Assembly: GCA_014376575.1 (NCBI GenBank)
Contig: JACMRF010000014.1
Span: forward strand, 1 to 19,098
Origin: Undibacterium sp.
GTDB lineage: Bacteria > Pseudomonadota > Gammaproteobacteria > Burkholderiales > Burkholderiaceae
Direction: 5' to 3'
DNA length: 19,098 nucleotides
Shown: piece by piece, positions 8,445 through 16,418 of the stretch
How positions within the stretch are numbered: position 1 is the first letter of the stretch
Layout: every line of letters begins with the position of its first letter
Made by a program: the position numbers and the translations under genes
Notes under the pieces: generated by a model
What the model was told of the DNA's origin: nothing
Database searches by the model: none
Seen by the model: the letters and a program-made list of their open reading frames with translations, nothing else

Positions 8445-8545
8445 TGAGGGGAGTATTGAGAAAATTAATACGAAAACGCTTATCAGTATTGCGCAAAACG
8501 ACAGCATCGCCTCGTACTCCCACCCAGTATATTCATAAAAAAATA

Positions 8546-8585
8546 AAAAAAATGCGTAGACAACCTTGTTGTCATACGCATTTTT
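8546..8585. terminator. Bidirectional terminator between DUF3617 gene and scoB
   Basis: AAAAATGCGTA and GACAAC pair with GTTGTC and, past a single bulged A at 8574, TACGCATTTTT, with a CTT loop at 8565-8567. The stem is flanked by A on the left and T on the right, so it can terminate both converging transcripts. Confidence 0.9.
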
Positions 8586-8602
8586 ACTTGATCAATCACT
8601 TT

Positions 8603-9244
8603 TTAAGCAACAGCGCTGACATCTAAAACAGCTTCGGTTTTAGCAATTATTTCTTCTTTAGTGACACCTGTTGCCAGCTCAACGAGGGTTAAACCTTGGG
8701 GCGTTACATCGATGACACCCAGATCCGTAATGATGCGATTAACGACACCGACCCCGGTCAACGGGAGATTGCACGTCTTAAGTATCTTGTGCGCATCGCC
8801 TTTGGCGACATGCTCCATCAAGACCACGACACGGCCAACACCCGCCACCAGATCCATGGCACCGCCCATTCCTTTCACCATCTTTCCAGGGATCATCCAA
8901 TTGGCCAGATCACCGGTCTGGCTCACTTGCATCGCCCCCAGAATCGCTAGATTAATTTTGCCACCGCGTATCATGGCGAATGAATCGGCCGAGCTGAAGA
9001 TAGACGATCCTGGCAAGGTCGTCACCGTTTGCTTGCCGGCGTTGATCAAATCTGCATCCACTTCCGCTTCTGTCGGAAATGGGCCTATACCAAGTAGACC
9101 ATTTTCGGATTGCAACCAGACATCCATTCCCTTTGGCACATGATTAGCGACTAAGGTCGGCAACCCGATTCCGAGGTTAACGTAAAAACCATCTTGCAAC
9201 TCTTGGGCCGCACGCGCAGCCATTTCATCACGATTCCATGCCAT
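8603..9244 (-). CDS. scoB: 3-oxoacid CoA-transferase subunit B
   Basis: 213-aa beta subunit of a succinyl-CoA:3-oxoacid (acetoacetate) CoA-transferase. The catalytic glutamate lies in the SENG motif (E47 in QSENGLLG), preceded by the VNLGIGLPT segment (22-30) and followed by [10 protein letters not shown]. The subunit pairs with ScoA to move CoA from succinyl-CoA to acetoacetate (or the reverse). ATG at 9242-9244 has AGGAAA about 7 bases upstream. It lies 43 bp after scoA in the same operon and ends at a bidirectional terminator. An AtoA-type acetate CoA-transferase is the main alternative; the sequence looks closer to ScoB. Confidence 0.94.
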   Translation of the reverse strand: MAWNRDEMAARAAQELQDGFYVNLGIGLPTLVANHVPKGMDVWLQSENGLLGIGPFPTEAEVDADLINAGKQTVTTLPGSSIFSSADSFAMIRGGKINLAILGAMQVSQTGDLANWMIPGKMVKGMGGAMDLVAGVGRVVVLMEHVAKGDAHKILKTCNLPLTGVGVVNRIITDLGVIDVTPQGLTLVELATGVTKEEIIAKTEAVLDVSAVA

Positions 9245-9287
9245 GTTAGTTTTCCTGTCTATATTTTCTAAGAATGATGCGCGCGGA

Positions 9288-9986
9288 TTAAGAAGGGCGA
9301 ACCGTGCGTTGTTCTATACGTTTTTCTGGATTCGCATTAACGACAATACGCTGCACGTAAATACCTGGTGTGTGGATTTCGTCCGGATCAAGTTCCCCTA
9401 TTTCAACCAGAACCTCCACTTCAGCCACGGTAATTTTTCCGGCCATCGCCACGTTAGGATTAAAATTACGCGCAGTTTTACGGTAAACCAAGTTACCGGC
9501 TTTATCTGCCTTGTACGCTTTCACCAAAGACACGTCAGAAACCAGTGCTCGCTCCATGACATACTGTTGCCCATCAAACTCACGTATTTCCTTACCCTCA
9601 GCGACGATAGTACCGACGCCGGTCTTGGTAAAGAAAGCTGGAATTCCTGCACCACCGGCACGCAATTTTTCAGCCAATGTCCCTTGCGGTGTAAATTCAA
9701 GTTGCAACTCGCCAGCCAGGTACTGACGCTCAAATTCCTTGTTCTCACCTACATATGACGAGATCATTTTTTTGATCTGTCTTGTGGTTAACAATTGCCC
9801 CAAACCAAATCCATCAACACCTGCGTTATTAGAGATTGCAGTCAGATTTTGTACGCCGGAGTCACGTAAGGCAGCAATAAGGGCCTCAGGTATCCCACAT
9901 AAGCCAAAACCACCGACGGCTATCGTTTGGCCGTCTTTTACAACGCCCGCCAATGCCGATGCCGCGTCAGGATATACCTTGTCCAT
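9288..9986 (-). CDS. scoA: 3-oxoacid CoA-transferase subunit A
   Basis: 232-aa alpha subunit of the CoA-transferase. It begins [12 protein letters not shown] and carries [10 protein letters not shown] (25-34), [10 protein letters not shown] and EYNFNP-like ARNFNP segments typical of ScoA/AtoD. The start ATG at 9984-9986 is preceded by AAGGAC; the open frame runs further upstream (to 10127), but that part has no similarity to the family and crosses the dyad region. First gene of scoAB. With bdhA it would form the route 3-hydroxybutyrate to acetoacetate to acetoacetyl-CoA. A divergent PAS-LuxR regulator next to it is its likely regulator (inference from position). Confidence 0.94.
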   Translation of the reverse strand: MDKVYPDAASALAGVVKDGQTIAVGGFGLCGIPEALIAALRDSGVQNLTAISNNAGVDGFGLGQLLTTRQIKKMISSYVGENKEFERQYLAGELQLEFTPQGTLAEKLRAGGAGIPAFFTKTGVGTIVAEGKEIREFDGQQYVMERALVSDVSLVKAYKADKAGNLVYRKTARNFNPNVAMAGKITVAEVEVLVEIGELDPDEIHTPGIYVQRIVVNANPEKRIEQRTVRPS

Positions 9987-10056
9987 AACTGTCCTTTTTT
10001 GTATGAAATTTTCTCTGGAGTAAATCCGAAAGTGTTGAATTTTCAGATCTGGCGCA

Positions 10057-10076
10057 CAGCATAGGATGCTATGCTG
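10057..10076. promoter_or_regulatory. Dyad upstream of scoA, candidate operator
   Basis: CAGCATAG (10057-10064) and CTATGCTG (10069-10076) are perfect 8-bp inverted repeats with a 4-bp spacer, 70 bp before the scoA start. The size (20 bp) fits a LuxR-type dimer site, but a different regulator or an mRNA hairpin is possible. Confidence 0.5.
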
Positions 10077-10142
10077 ATGTGTGCAATACCGTAAAACTAC
10101 CTGATTATATTCACTCTTTAACACCAAGTGTTGATGCCCAAA

Positions 10143-10160
10143 GCATGATATAAATCATGC
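10143..10160. promoter_or_regulatory. Second dyad in the scoA/luxR spacer
   Basis: GCATGAT (10143-10149) and ATCATGC (10154-10160) are perfect 7-bp inverted repeats with a 4-bp spacer ATAA, about 85 bp before the LuxR start. The half-site differs from the first dyad apart from GCAT, so the two need not bind the same protein. Confidence 0.45.
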
Positions 10161-10244
10161 CATCAAGCAAACATACGCGAACACAAAACAGTCGCAAAAG
10201 CAGCCACACCGTTAGTCACATAAAAAAGAGACCCGAAGAAAATC

Positions 10245-10805
10245 ATGAATGCTGTACAAGCCATCGACTTTGAATCCATTTTTCAACATGCCCCCGTTGG
10301 CATGTGTGTCTCGCAGAACCGTATCATTCGCGCATGTAACGATGATCTGGCGCGTATGTTTGGCTACAGAAAAGAAGAGTTACTTGGACAGTCTTTTTTA
10401 ATTCTTTATCCGACACCGGATGAGTTTGAAAGAACCGGAGCCAGGATTACACCCATCATGAATACCAAAGGTTGCTATTCCGACGAGCGAATCATGAAAC
10501 GCGCAAATCAGGAGTTATTTTGGTGTCATGTATCAGGCCGTGGCTTGCATAAGGAAGATCCGCATGCAGCGGGCATATGGACCTTTGAAGACTTAAGTTC
10601 TAAACGCCCAGTATCGGCAGAACTAACGCCGCGTGAACGAGAAATTGCCGCACTGCTGGTGGAAGGAAAAACCAGCAAAATCATTGCCAGGCAAATCAAT
10701 TTAAGTCCAAGAACAGTTGAAATGCACAGGGCTAAACTGATGCGCAAGTTTAGCGCCTCAACTTCCAGTGAGCTCGTCCATAAGTTACTGAGAATTGCCG
10801 GTTAA
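10245..10805 (+). CDS. PAS-domain LuxR-family transcriptional regulator
   Basis: 186-aa one-component regulator: an N-terminal PAS domain (about 8-118; APVGMCVSQNRII... FGYRKEELLGQS is a typical PAS start) and a C-terminal LuxR/GerE helix-turn-helix (about 126-186) with LTPREREIAALLVEG and SPRTVEMHRAKLMRK, the conserved recognition-helix region. There is no receiver domain or membrane segment, so the PAS domain probably senses a small cytoplasmic ligand directly. It is divergent from scoAB with two dyads in between, suggesting control of CoA-transferase expression (inference). Its stop codon TAA lies inside the target duplication of a palindromic element that follows at once, so its 3' end and mRNA tail were altered by insertion. 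Confidence 0.93.
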   Translation: MNAVQAIDFESIFQHAPVGMCVSQNRIIRACNDDLARMFGYRKEELLGQSFLILYPTPDEFERTGARITPIMNTKGCYSDERIMKRANQELFWCHVSGRGLHKEDPHAAGIWTFEDLSSKRPVSAELTPREREIAALLVEGKTSKIIARQINLSPRTVEMHRAKLMRKFSASTSSELVHKLLRIAG

Positions 10806-10983
10806 ACCCAGAATTTCCATTAGGATTGGCAATGATGACGGATGCACTTTTCGAGGTAGTTTTGCTGCGAATGAGGCGCCAATAGCGAGCTATTGGCAAC
10901 GAAGAGTAGAAAAAATGACCGAAAATGCGCCGTCAGCATGACAATAGCACCGCAGGTGCGCCTAATGGAAAATCTGGGTTAAA
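10802..10983. mobile_element. MITE-like palindromic element with TTAAA target duplication
   Basis: Terminal inverted repeats starting CCCAGA(A/T)TTTCCATTAGG, 17 of 18 bases matching, bound a 172-bp core (10807-10978). TTAAA flanks both ends directly (10802-10806 and 10979-10983), consistent with a 5-bp target-site duplication. Similarity between the arms continues inward with mismatches and gaps (for example TGACGG and TTTTCG shared), down to a central perfect palindrome, GCCAATAGC and GCTATTGGC around GA (10878-10897). The right arm carries an extra small hairpin, GCACC-GCA-GGTGC (10947-10959). There is no ORF, so it is non-autonomous. Whether other copies exist cannot be seen in this window. 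Confidence 0.75.
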
Positions 10984-11051
10984 CGAGCAACAGTGTCAGA
11001 AAAATTAACGCGCTCTCTCAATGTGAATCAAAGGTCGATGCATCATGTCAA

Positions 11052-11070
11052 TGCCAAAATCATCTTGGCA
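11052..11070 (-). terminator. Hairpin after the SDR gene, weak terminator candidate
   Basis: On the minus strand TGCCAA and TTGGCA form a 6-bp stem with the 7-base loop GATGATT, 36 bp after the SDR stop. No T run follows, so it may only be an mRNA-end hairpin. Confidence 0.3.
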
Positions 11071-11105
11071 CCCTGTTCATTCTCCCGTTGATTTTACATC
11101 GTCAA

Positions 11106-11882
11106 TTACTGGGCACTCATCCCGTCATCGGCTGTAACAATAGTGCCGTTTAAAAATCGCGACTCTTCTGCCGCCAACAACAACAATAGCCCATCAAGAT
11201 CTTCTGGTACACCGACACGTTTTCTAGGTAGCATCTCGATCAACTTCTGCCCCTGATCGCTACTAAAATGCTCTGCATTAATTTCAGTAGAAATATAACC
11301 AGGACAAATGGCATTGACATTGATACCGAACTTCCCCCACTCAACTGCCATGGACTTCGTCATATGCACAACTGCGGCTTTACTAATGCAATAAATTCCA
11401 ATTTGAGGCAAGACACGCAGACCCGCAACCGATGCGATATTAACGATGCGATGTTGTTTTTTTGGGTCACCTTTGTAGCGGGCGATCATCCTTTTCGCGG
11501 TCTCTTGCGCCACAAAAAAAGCGCCGCGCTGATTGGTATCCATCACGTAGGCATAATCTTCAGGGGTAACATCGACCAATCGCTGCGTAGTTGATACTCC
11601 AGAATTATTGATCAGAATATCGATTGGGCCCGCTTCTGTTTCAGCGTGTGCAATTGCGGACTTAATGCTGGCATAATCAGTAACGTCCAAAGCAACCACG
11701 TGCGCAGCGCCGCCTTCCGCTTCGATTTCAGCACGCAACTCTTTGAGCCTGTCGATGCGACGGGAAGCCAATACAACCTGCGCCCCAGCTTGTGCGAGAA
11801 TTTTAGCAAAACGTGCACCAAGGCCACTGGAAGCGCCCGTGACAAGTGCGATTTTTCCTTCAAAATTAACTTCGATTCCCAT
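11106..11882 (-). CDS. SDR-family oxidoreductase
   Basis: 258-aa classical short-chain dehydrogenase/reductase. Seen: TGASSGLG (15-22), NNSG (92-95), catalytic S151 (in NIASVAG), Y164-x3-K168 (YCISK), and PGYISTEIN after the active site. Two arginines after strand 2 (R41, R42) suggest a preference for NADP(H) (inference). The substrate is not determined; a 3-hydroxyacyl/3-oxoacyl compound would fit the neighbourhood, but that is a guess. GAGGGG lies 7 bases before the ATG, a strong ribosome binding site. It is divergent from the ETF-QO gene across 302 bp. Confidence 0.9.
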   Translation of the reverse strand: MGIEVNFEGKIALVTGASSGLGARFAKILAQAGAQVVLASRRIDRLKELRAEIEAEGGAAHVVALDVTDYASIKSAIAHAETEAGPIDILINNSGVSTTQRLVDVTPEDYAYVMDTNQRGAFFVAQETAKRMIARYKGDPKKQHRIVNIASVAGLRVLPQIGIYCISKAAVVHMTKSMAVEWGKFGINVNAICPGYISTEINAEHFSSDQGQKLIEMLPRKRVGVPEDLDGLLLLLAAEESRFLNGTIVTADDGMSAQ

Positions 11883-12184
11883 CTATTTACCCCTCAATAT
11901 TTTTTTGAATAATCGTACTACTCTAAATGAACAGTTATGATGACATAGCCATTGTGAATCCGTTTTATATATTGCAAATATCCTTCTCCTCCGAACGCTA
12001 CCAGAGCTGCGCAGTATGAAAATAATGCATCTTGAGCACCTCTCTGCGATAATTCTTTCATTTACTTGTGCAGCAACAAAAATGTTATTAAAAATTGCCC
12101 TACTTGCAGATTCCAATCACAGCATATACCATTATCAATACAAATAAGCACGTTCGTTCGTAAATTTAAAAAGAGATATAAACC
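11883..12184. promoter_or_regulatory. SDR/ETF-QO divergent intergenic region
   Basis: 302 AT-rich bases with no credible gene. Near the ETF-QO start, ACGTTCGTTCGT (about 12150-12161) is a partly palindromic repeat of TTCG that could be an operator of a TetR-type fatty-acid regulator. TTGCAG - 17 bp - TACCAT upstream is a weak sigma-70 candidate for the plus-strand gene. A short dyad ATATT-GCA-AATAT lies near 11972-11984. None of these is secure. Confidence 0.4.
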
Positions 12185-13858
12185 ATGACAGCTACGACAC
12201 AAAGCCTGATAGAACAATTTGGCCCACGGGAGGCAATGGAATACGATGTAGTCATTGTCGGCGGTGGCCCAGCAGGCTTATCAGCAGCCATTAAATTAAA
12301 ACAACTAGCGGCGGAAACCGGGCGTGAAGTATCTGTATGTGTCCTCGAAAAAGGCGGAGAGCCCGGCGCGCATATACTCTCTGGTGCCGTCATGGACCCC
12401 AAGGCGCTGACCGAACTATTCCCAAATTGGAAAGAGATGGGAGCTCCACTCAATACCGAAGTAACCGAAGATCGCGTCTTGGTATTGACAGAGACTAAAG
12501 CCTACAAAACACCCAATTGGATGCTGCCTAAATGTTTTGAGAATCATGGCAATTATATTGTTTCTCTTGCCAACGTTACTCGCTGGCTTGGGCAGCAAGC
12601 TGAAGCACTTGGCGTAGAAGTTTTCCCAGGTTTTGCCGCAGCAGAAATTCTATACAACGACAATGGCTCAGTAAAAGGCGTTGCCACCGGCAACATGGGC
12701 GTGGATCGCCAAGGAGAAGCCACTCCCGCTTTTCAACTCGGCATGGAACTACATGCGAAATACACCTTGTTTGCTGAGGGCGCTCGTGGTCACTTGGGCA
12801 AACAAGTCATGGAAAAATACGATCTGAACAAAGGCAAGGATCCACAATCGTACGGTATCGGGATAAAAGAATTATGGGAAATTGATCCTAAACAACACAT
12901 GCCGGGCTTGGTAGTACACACAACCGGTTGGCCATTGATGGATCAATACAGTGGCTCATTTCTATATCACTTAGAGAATAATCAGGTCGCTGTGGGTTAC
13001 GTCGTTGGGCTGGCCTACGAGAATCCTTATCTCTCACCGTATGAAGAATTTCAACGCTTTAAAACACATCCAGCGATTCGCGGTTTTTTTGAAGGCGGCA
13101 AACGTATCTCATATGGTGCTCGCGCTATCACGGCAGGTGGCTTGCAATCACTGCCTAAATTGGTTTTCCCTGGCGGTGCATTAATCGGCTGTGATGCGGG
13201 CTTTCTTAATATGAGCCGCATAAAAGGTAGCCATGCTGCAATCAAAACAGGCATGTTGGCTGCGCACGCCGCATTTGAGGCGCTTGAAGCAGAACGTCAA
13301 CATGACGAGCTAACCGCCTACTCGATGGCTTTTGAGCAGTCATGGCTGCACGAAGAACTGTATACGGCTCGCAATGTAAAGCCTTTGCTCAAAAAGGGAA
13401 CCTACGGCTCACCATTGGTCTGGATTGATCAGATGATATTACGCGGCAAAGCACCCTGGACACTGCATCACTCAAAAGCGGATCACGAATGTCTGCGTCC
13501 TGCTTCTGAGTTTGTACCGATCGTGTACCCAAAGCCAGATGGAAAATTGACGTTTGATCGCTTATCTTCAGTCTTTATTTCAAACACCAATCATGCAGAA
13601 GACCAACCAATACATTTGACCTTGAAAGACGCTGGCGTGCCAGTCTCAGTCAATTTGGCGAAATATGCCGGCCCTGAAGCACGTTATTGCCCAGCTGGGG
13701 TATATGAATATGTAAAATCGGACGAAGGAACGGATCGATTGCAGATTAACGCGCAAAACTGCGTGCATTGCAAGACCTGCGACATTAAAGACCCGACCCA
13801 GAATATCGTCTGGGTAACCCCTGAAGGGGGGGGAGGTCCGAATTACCCAAGCATGTAA
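12185..13858 (+). CDS. Electron transfer flavoprotein-ubiquinone oxidoreductase
   Basis: 557-aa monotopic membrane iron-sulfur flavoprotein (ETF-QO/ETF dehydrogenase) that passes electrons from ETF, reduced by acyl-CoA and related dehydrogenases, to ubiquinone. Seen: N-terminal FAD-binding VIVGGGPAGLSAA (23-35), a central UQ/FAD domain, and the C-terminal 4Fe-4S ligands C502 (RYCPAGVYEY) and C526/C529/C532 (NCVHCKTC), ending in GGGGPNYPSM, a typical family C-terminus. All four cluster cysteines are present. ATG 12185 keeps the FGPREAMEYD lead that I recall from Burkholderiales homologues; ATG 12239 is possible, but GGAGG lies only 2 bases before it. An 8-G run near the 3' end is noted separately. 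A terminator follows. Confidence 0.97.
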   Translation: MTATTQSLIEQFGPREAMEYDVVIVGGGPAGLSAAIKLKQLAAETGREVSVCVLEKGGEPGAHILSGAVMDPKALTELFPNWKEMGAPLNTEVTEDRVLVLTETKAYKTPNWMLPKCFENHGNYIVSLANVTRWLGQQAEALGVEVFPGFAAAEILYNDNGSVKGVATGNMGVDRQGEATPAFQLGMELHAKYTLFAEGARGHLGKQVMEKYDLNKGKDPQSYGIGIKELWEIDPKQHMPGLVVHTTGWPLMDQYSGSFLYHLENNQVAVGYVVGLAYENPYLSPYEEFQRFKTHPAIRGFFEGGKRISYGARAITAGGLQSLPKLVFPGGALIGCDAGFLNMSRIKGSHAAIKTGMLAAHAAFEALEAERQHDELTAYSMAFEQSWLHEELYTARNVKPLLKKGTYGSPLVWIDQMILRGKAPWTLHHSKADHECLRPASEFVPIVYPKPDGKLTFDRLSSVFISNTNHAEDQPIHLTLKDAGVPVSVNLAKYAGPEARYCPAGVYEYVKSDEGTDRLQINAQNCVHCKTCDIKDPTQNIVWVTPEGGGGPNYPSM

Positions 13859-13870
13859 AAATACAGGCAC

Positions 13871-13902
13871 AAAAAAACCGCTGATTTTAAAGCGGCTTTT
13901 TT
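13871..13902. terminator. Bidirectional terminator between ETF-QO and Nudix genes
   Basis: CCGCT (13878-13882) and AGCGG (13891-13895) with an 8-base loop, preceded by seven A and followed by CTTTTTT. It can end the ETF-QO transcript on the plus strand and the nuo operon transcript on the minus strand. Confidence 0.85.
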
Positions 13903-13938
13903 ATTTGCGATTAGTCGTATCAATATCCGACCTATGTG

Positions 13939-14514
13939 TCACCACTGATTACTTATTATTTTCTCTAACCAAAAAGAACCAATGACTGTTTTAACATCGG
14001 TAACTTTTCCAGACTTAACCCAATCTGACAAATCTGAAACAGAAGCAACAAAGGTCTCTAAAAATTCCTCCTCATCTAACTTGGCCTCACCTGCGATCAA
14101 TCCACGTGCCAGATAAATATCTAAGTGTTCATCCGAATAGGCAATCGCATTATGTATCGTGCACAAATAACGCCAATCAGTCGCTGTGTAACCTGTTTCT
14201 TCACGCAACTCACGCTGTGCGCAGAGAAGTGAGTCTTCATTAGGATCAATTTTTCCGGCAGGAAATTCGATGAATACTTGGTTTAGCGGATAACGAAACT
14301 GGCGCTCTAACAACACCTTACCGTCATCAAATAACGGCAATATAACTACCGCACCAGGATGCTTGATGTACTCACGACTAACGTGTTTTCCGTCTGGTAA
14401 ACGAACTGTATCTTTTTCCACAGTCAAAAAACTACCTTGATAGACAAGTTTTTTTTCTACCTGTATCTCAGCCAAATGCGGGTTGCTTGCAGCATCAAAC
14501 TGAAACTTATCCAT
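13939..14514 (-). CDS. Nudix hydrolase, ADP-ribose pyrophosphatase-like
   Basis: 191-aa cytoplasmic Nudix protein. The box G-x5-E-x7-RELREETGY is complete: G87, E93, R101-E102, E105-E106, G108. The N-terminal part (KKLVYQGSFLTVEKDTVRLPDG) and FEFPAGKID-like FIEFPAGKID before the box fit the NudF/ADP-ribose pyrophosphatase group, which splits ADP-ribose to AMP and ribose 5-phosphate; the exact substrate is inferred. It is the last gene of the complex I operon here, 12 bp after the DUF2818 gene, an arrangement I recall from other Burkholderiales. A role in clearing NAD-derived ADP-ribose next to an NADH-oxidising complex is an attractive inference. Confidence 0.93.
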   Translation of the reverse strand: MDKFQFDAASNPHLAEIQVEKKLVYQGSFLTVEKDTVRLPDGKHVSREYIKHPGAVVILPLFDDGKVLLERQFRYPLNQVFIEFPAGKIDPNEDSLLCAQRELREETGYTATDWRYLCTIHNAIAYSDEHLDIYLARGLIAGEAKLDEEEFLETFVASVSDLSDWVKSGKVTDVKTVIGSFWLEKIISNQW

Positions 14515-14526
14515 ATTATTTCTTCG

Positions 14527-14826
14527 CTACTTTCCTAGATACCTATAAACAAAACCAGGAAATGCCATCACAATAAAAAGACTGACAGTGATCGCATAAA
14601 ACTCCCAAGTTTGCGTGTAACGGTTGCCTGCAAGAGCTTCCAACACAAATGTGAAAGCGCCCAGTACAAAATAAAGAACAGCTAACTCTATCAGACGCAA
14701 CCAAAATGGCTTAAAGGGAACGCGTTTAAGTGCAATCAAAGCAAAAAAACGCTCATTAAAAAAAGGAAGATTAGCGAAGACTAACGCTAACAAAATAATT
14801 AGCCAACTGGTCGCTGAGGGATTCAC
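14527..14826 (-). CDS. DUF2818 family small membrane protein, GTG start
   Basis: 99-aa inner-membrane protein with three hydrophobic helices (about 6-20, 43-63, 75-93) and a basic loop (KRVPFKPFWLR). It matches DUF2818, a family I know as the gene right after nuoN in betaproteobacteria; it is a candidate complex I accessory or assembly protein, but its function is not established. The start is GTG (14824-14826), six T after a threefold TTTGAG repeat that includes the only GAG-type ribosome binding site. The gene begins 26 bp after nuoN ends and is followed by the Nudix gene. Confidence 0.88.
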   Translation of the reverse strand: MNPSATSWLIILLALVFANLPFFNERFFALIALKRVPFKPFWLRLIELAVLYFVLGAFTFVLEALAGNRYTQTWEFYAITVSLFIVMAFPGFVYRYLGK

Positions 14827-14852
14827 AAAAAACTCAAACTCAAACTCAACAA

Positions 14853-16331
14853 TTAAGAAGCAAGAGTTTTAACGATGGCGTTTGCGCAAGCAGACATCAG
14901 CGATCCAGGCATTAAGCCAAGGCCTAATACTGCCAAGCCATTCACACTTAATACGATACGTACATCTGGACTCGCAGAAATAACACCTTGATCCGACGGC
15001 TCATCAAAGTACATCAGTTTAACTATACGTAAATAATAGAAAGCACCGATCAGAGAAAATAATACCGCGACCACAGCCAACCAAATTTGCCCGGTTGACA
15101 ACACTGCTTGAAGAACCGACAGCTTGGCATAAAAGCCCATCAATGGAGGAATACCTGCCAATGAAAACATTAATAACAACATCACAAAAGCAAACCAAGG
15201 GCTACGCTTATTCAGACCTTTTAAATCTTCAAGATTCTCCGCTTCAAAGCCAGAACGAGACAATAACAAAATAATCCCAAACGTTCCCAAAGTTGTCATC
15301 ACATAAGTAATACTGTAAAACATTGAGGCTGCATAAGCATCCGCAGCCATGTTGACGTTACCGTTTGACACACCTGACAACAGACCCAAAAGCATAAAAC
15401 CCATCTGTGAAATGGTGGAATATGCCAACATACGCTTCAAATTGGTTTGAGCTATTGCCGTAATATTACCTATAGCCATAGACAATACAGCCAAGACAAC
15501 CAACATCTGTTGCCAATCAACGGCCTGTGGGAACAAACCCTCGACCAACATCCGAAAACAAATAGCAAATGCAGCCAATTTCGGTGCGCCACCAAGTAGA
15601 AGCGTTACGACAGTAGGTGCGCCTTGATAAACGTCGGGCACCCACATATGAAAAGGTACAACGCCAAGTTTAAATCCAAGGCCAGCAACCAAGAATACGA
15701 TACCAAATACCAATATCGTTTTATTTGCCGAAGGAGATGCTGCTGCTATAGCCATTTCGTTCAAATTCAATGTTCCAGTTGCCCCGTACAACATAGAAAT
15801 ACCATAAAGCAAAAAACCTGAAGCAAGAGCACCCAAAACAAAATATTTCATAGCAGCTTCAGTTGATACAGGATGGTCACGGCGCAATGCAACTAAAGCG
15901 TAAAGCGACAAAGACATCAGCTCCAAACCTAAATAGATCACTAAAAAGTTATTCCCAGAGATCATCACCATTTGACCTAATAATGCAAATAAGGCTAATA
16001 CATAAAACTCACCACCAAGCTTGCCATTCGTCATTCCACGGTCCGTCGCGTATTGGCGCCCATAAATAAAGGTAACCCCCACCGCAATATATGAAAATAG
16101 TTTCAACAAATTAGACATCGCATCTGACACAAACATGTTGTTGCTAACATATACCGACACAGTATTACTATCAGTATTTAATGTCGTCAAAACTGCGCAA
16201 ACAACAAGAGTCAAAATGCTCAATGCGTATGTCACATTGCGTTTTTCATCAGGAAGGAACATGTCGATCAAAAGAATCGCGCAAATAGCCAACAGCAAAA
16301 ATATTTCAGGATAAAGTGGTGTCAGATTCAT
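14853..16331 (-). CDS. nuoN: NADH-quinone oxidoreductase subunit N
   Basis: 492-aa antiporter-like membrane subunit of complex I, one of the three proton-pumping modules. About 14 hydrophobic helices are visible; family motifs include the glutamate in [20 protein letters not shown], the [21 protein letters not shown] segment with its conserved Lys, and [13 protein letters not shown] chose ATG 16329-16331 ([10 protein letters not shown]), which matches the family N-terminus. A TTG at 16352 would add seven residues. Neither start has a clear Shine-Dalgarno sequence. 87 bp separate it from nuoM; the DUF2818 gene follows closely. Confidence 0.95.
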   Translation of the reverse strand: MNLTPLYPEIFLLLAICAILLIDMFLPDEKRNVTYALSILTLVVCAVLTTLNTDSNTVSVYVSNNMFVSDAMSNLLKLFSYIAVGVTFIYGRQYATDRGMTNGKLGGEFYVLALFALLGQMVMISGNNFLVIYLGLELMSLSLYALVALRRDHPVSTEAAMKYFVLGALASGFLLYGISMLYGATGTLNLNEMAIAAASPSANKTILVFGIVFLVAGLGFKLGVVPFHMWVPDVYQGAPTVVTLLLGGAPKLAAFAICFRMLVEGLFPQAVDWQQMLVVLAVLSMAIGNITAIAQTNLKRMLAYSTISQMGFMLLGLLSGVSNGNVNMAADAYAASMFYSITYVMTTLGTFGIILLLSRSGFEAENLEDLKGLNKRSPWFAFVMLLLMFSLAGIPPLMGFYAKLSVLQAVLSTGQIWLAVVAVLFSLIGAFYYLRIVKLMYFDEPSDQGVISASPDVRIVLSVNGLAVLGLGLMPGSLMSACANAIVKTLAS

Positions 16332-16418
16332 ATTATTTATTTGTACTAGCAATTATCTACGTTCAGGCGTCAAAAACACTTAGCAAAGCTTTTTAATATC
16401 ATTTTTTTAAAACGACTA

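Larger units (their letters stand above)
9987..10244. promoter_or_regulatory. scoA/luxR divergent control region
   Basis: 258 bp between two divergent genes. It holds two perfect interrupted dyads (10057-10076 and 10143-10160, listed separately) and the octamer AGTGTTGA twice in direct orientation (10031-10038 and 10128-10135). A possible scoA promoter on the minus strand is TTGCAC - 17 bp - TATGCT, with the -10 inside the first dyad; it is a weak match (3/6 and 4/6). TATAAA inside the second dyad could be a -10 for the plus-strand gene. Confidence 0.55.

Noticed and set aside
8444..8626. Open frame of 60 codons overlapping the stop of the DUF3617 gene
   Set aside because: It runs through the bidirectional terminator into scoB, and its translation is very basic and repeat-derived with no protein-like pattern.
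9987..10127. Upstream extension of scoA by 47 codons
   Set aside because: The added residues do not match CoA-transferases, and a good ribosome binding site fits the ATG at 9986. The stretch is the regulatory spacer.
10147..10164. Sigma-54 promoter upstream of scoA (TGGCATG on the minus strand)
   Set aside because: The -12 element TTGC is missing at the proper distance.
11883..12116. Open frame of 77 codons on the minus strand upstream of the SDR gene
   Set aside because: It fills an AT-rich promoter region, has no similarity, and would run up to the strong ribosome binding site of the SDR gene.
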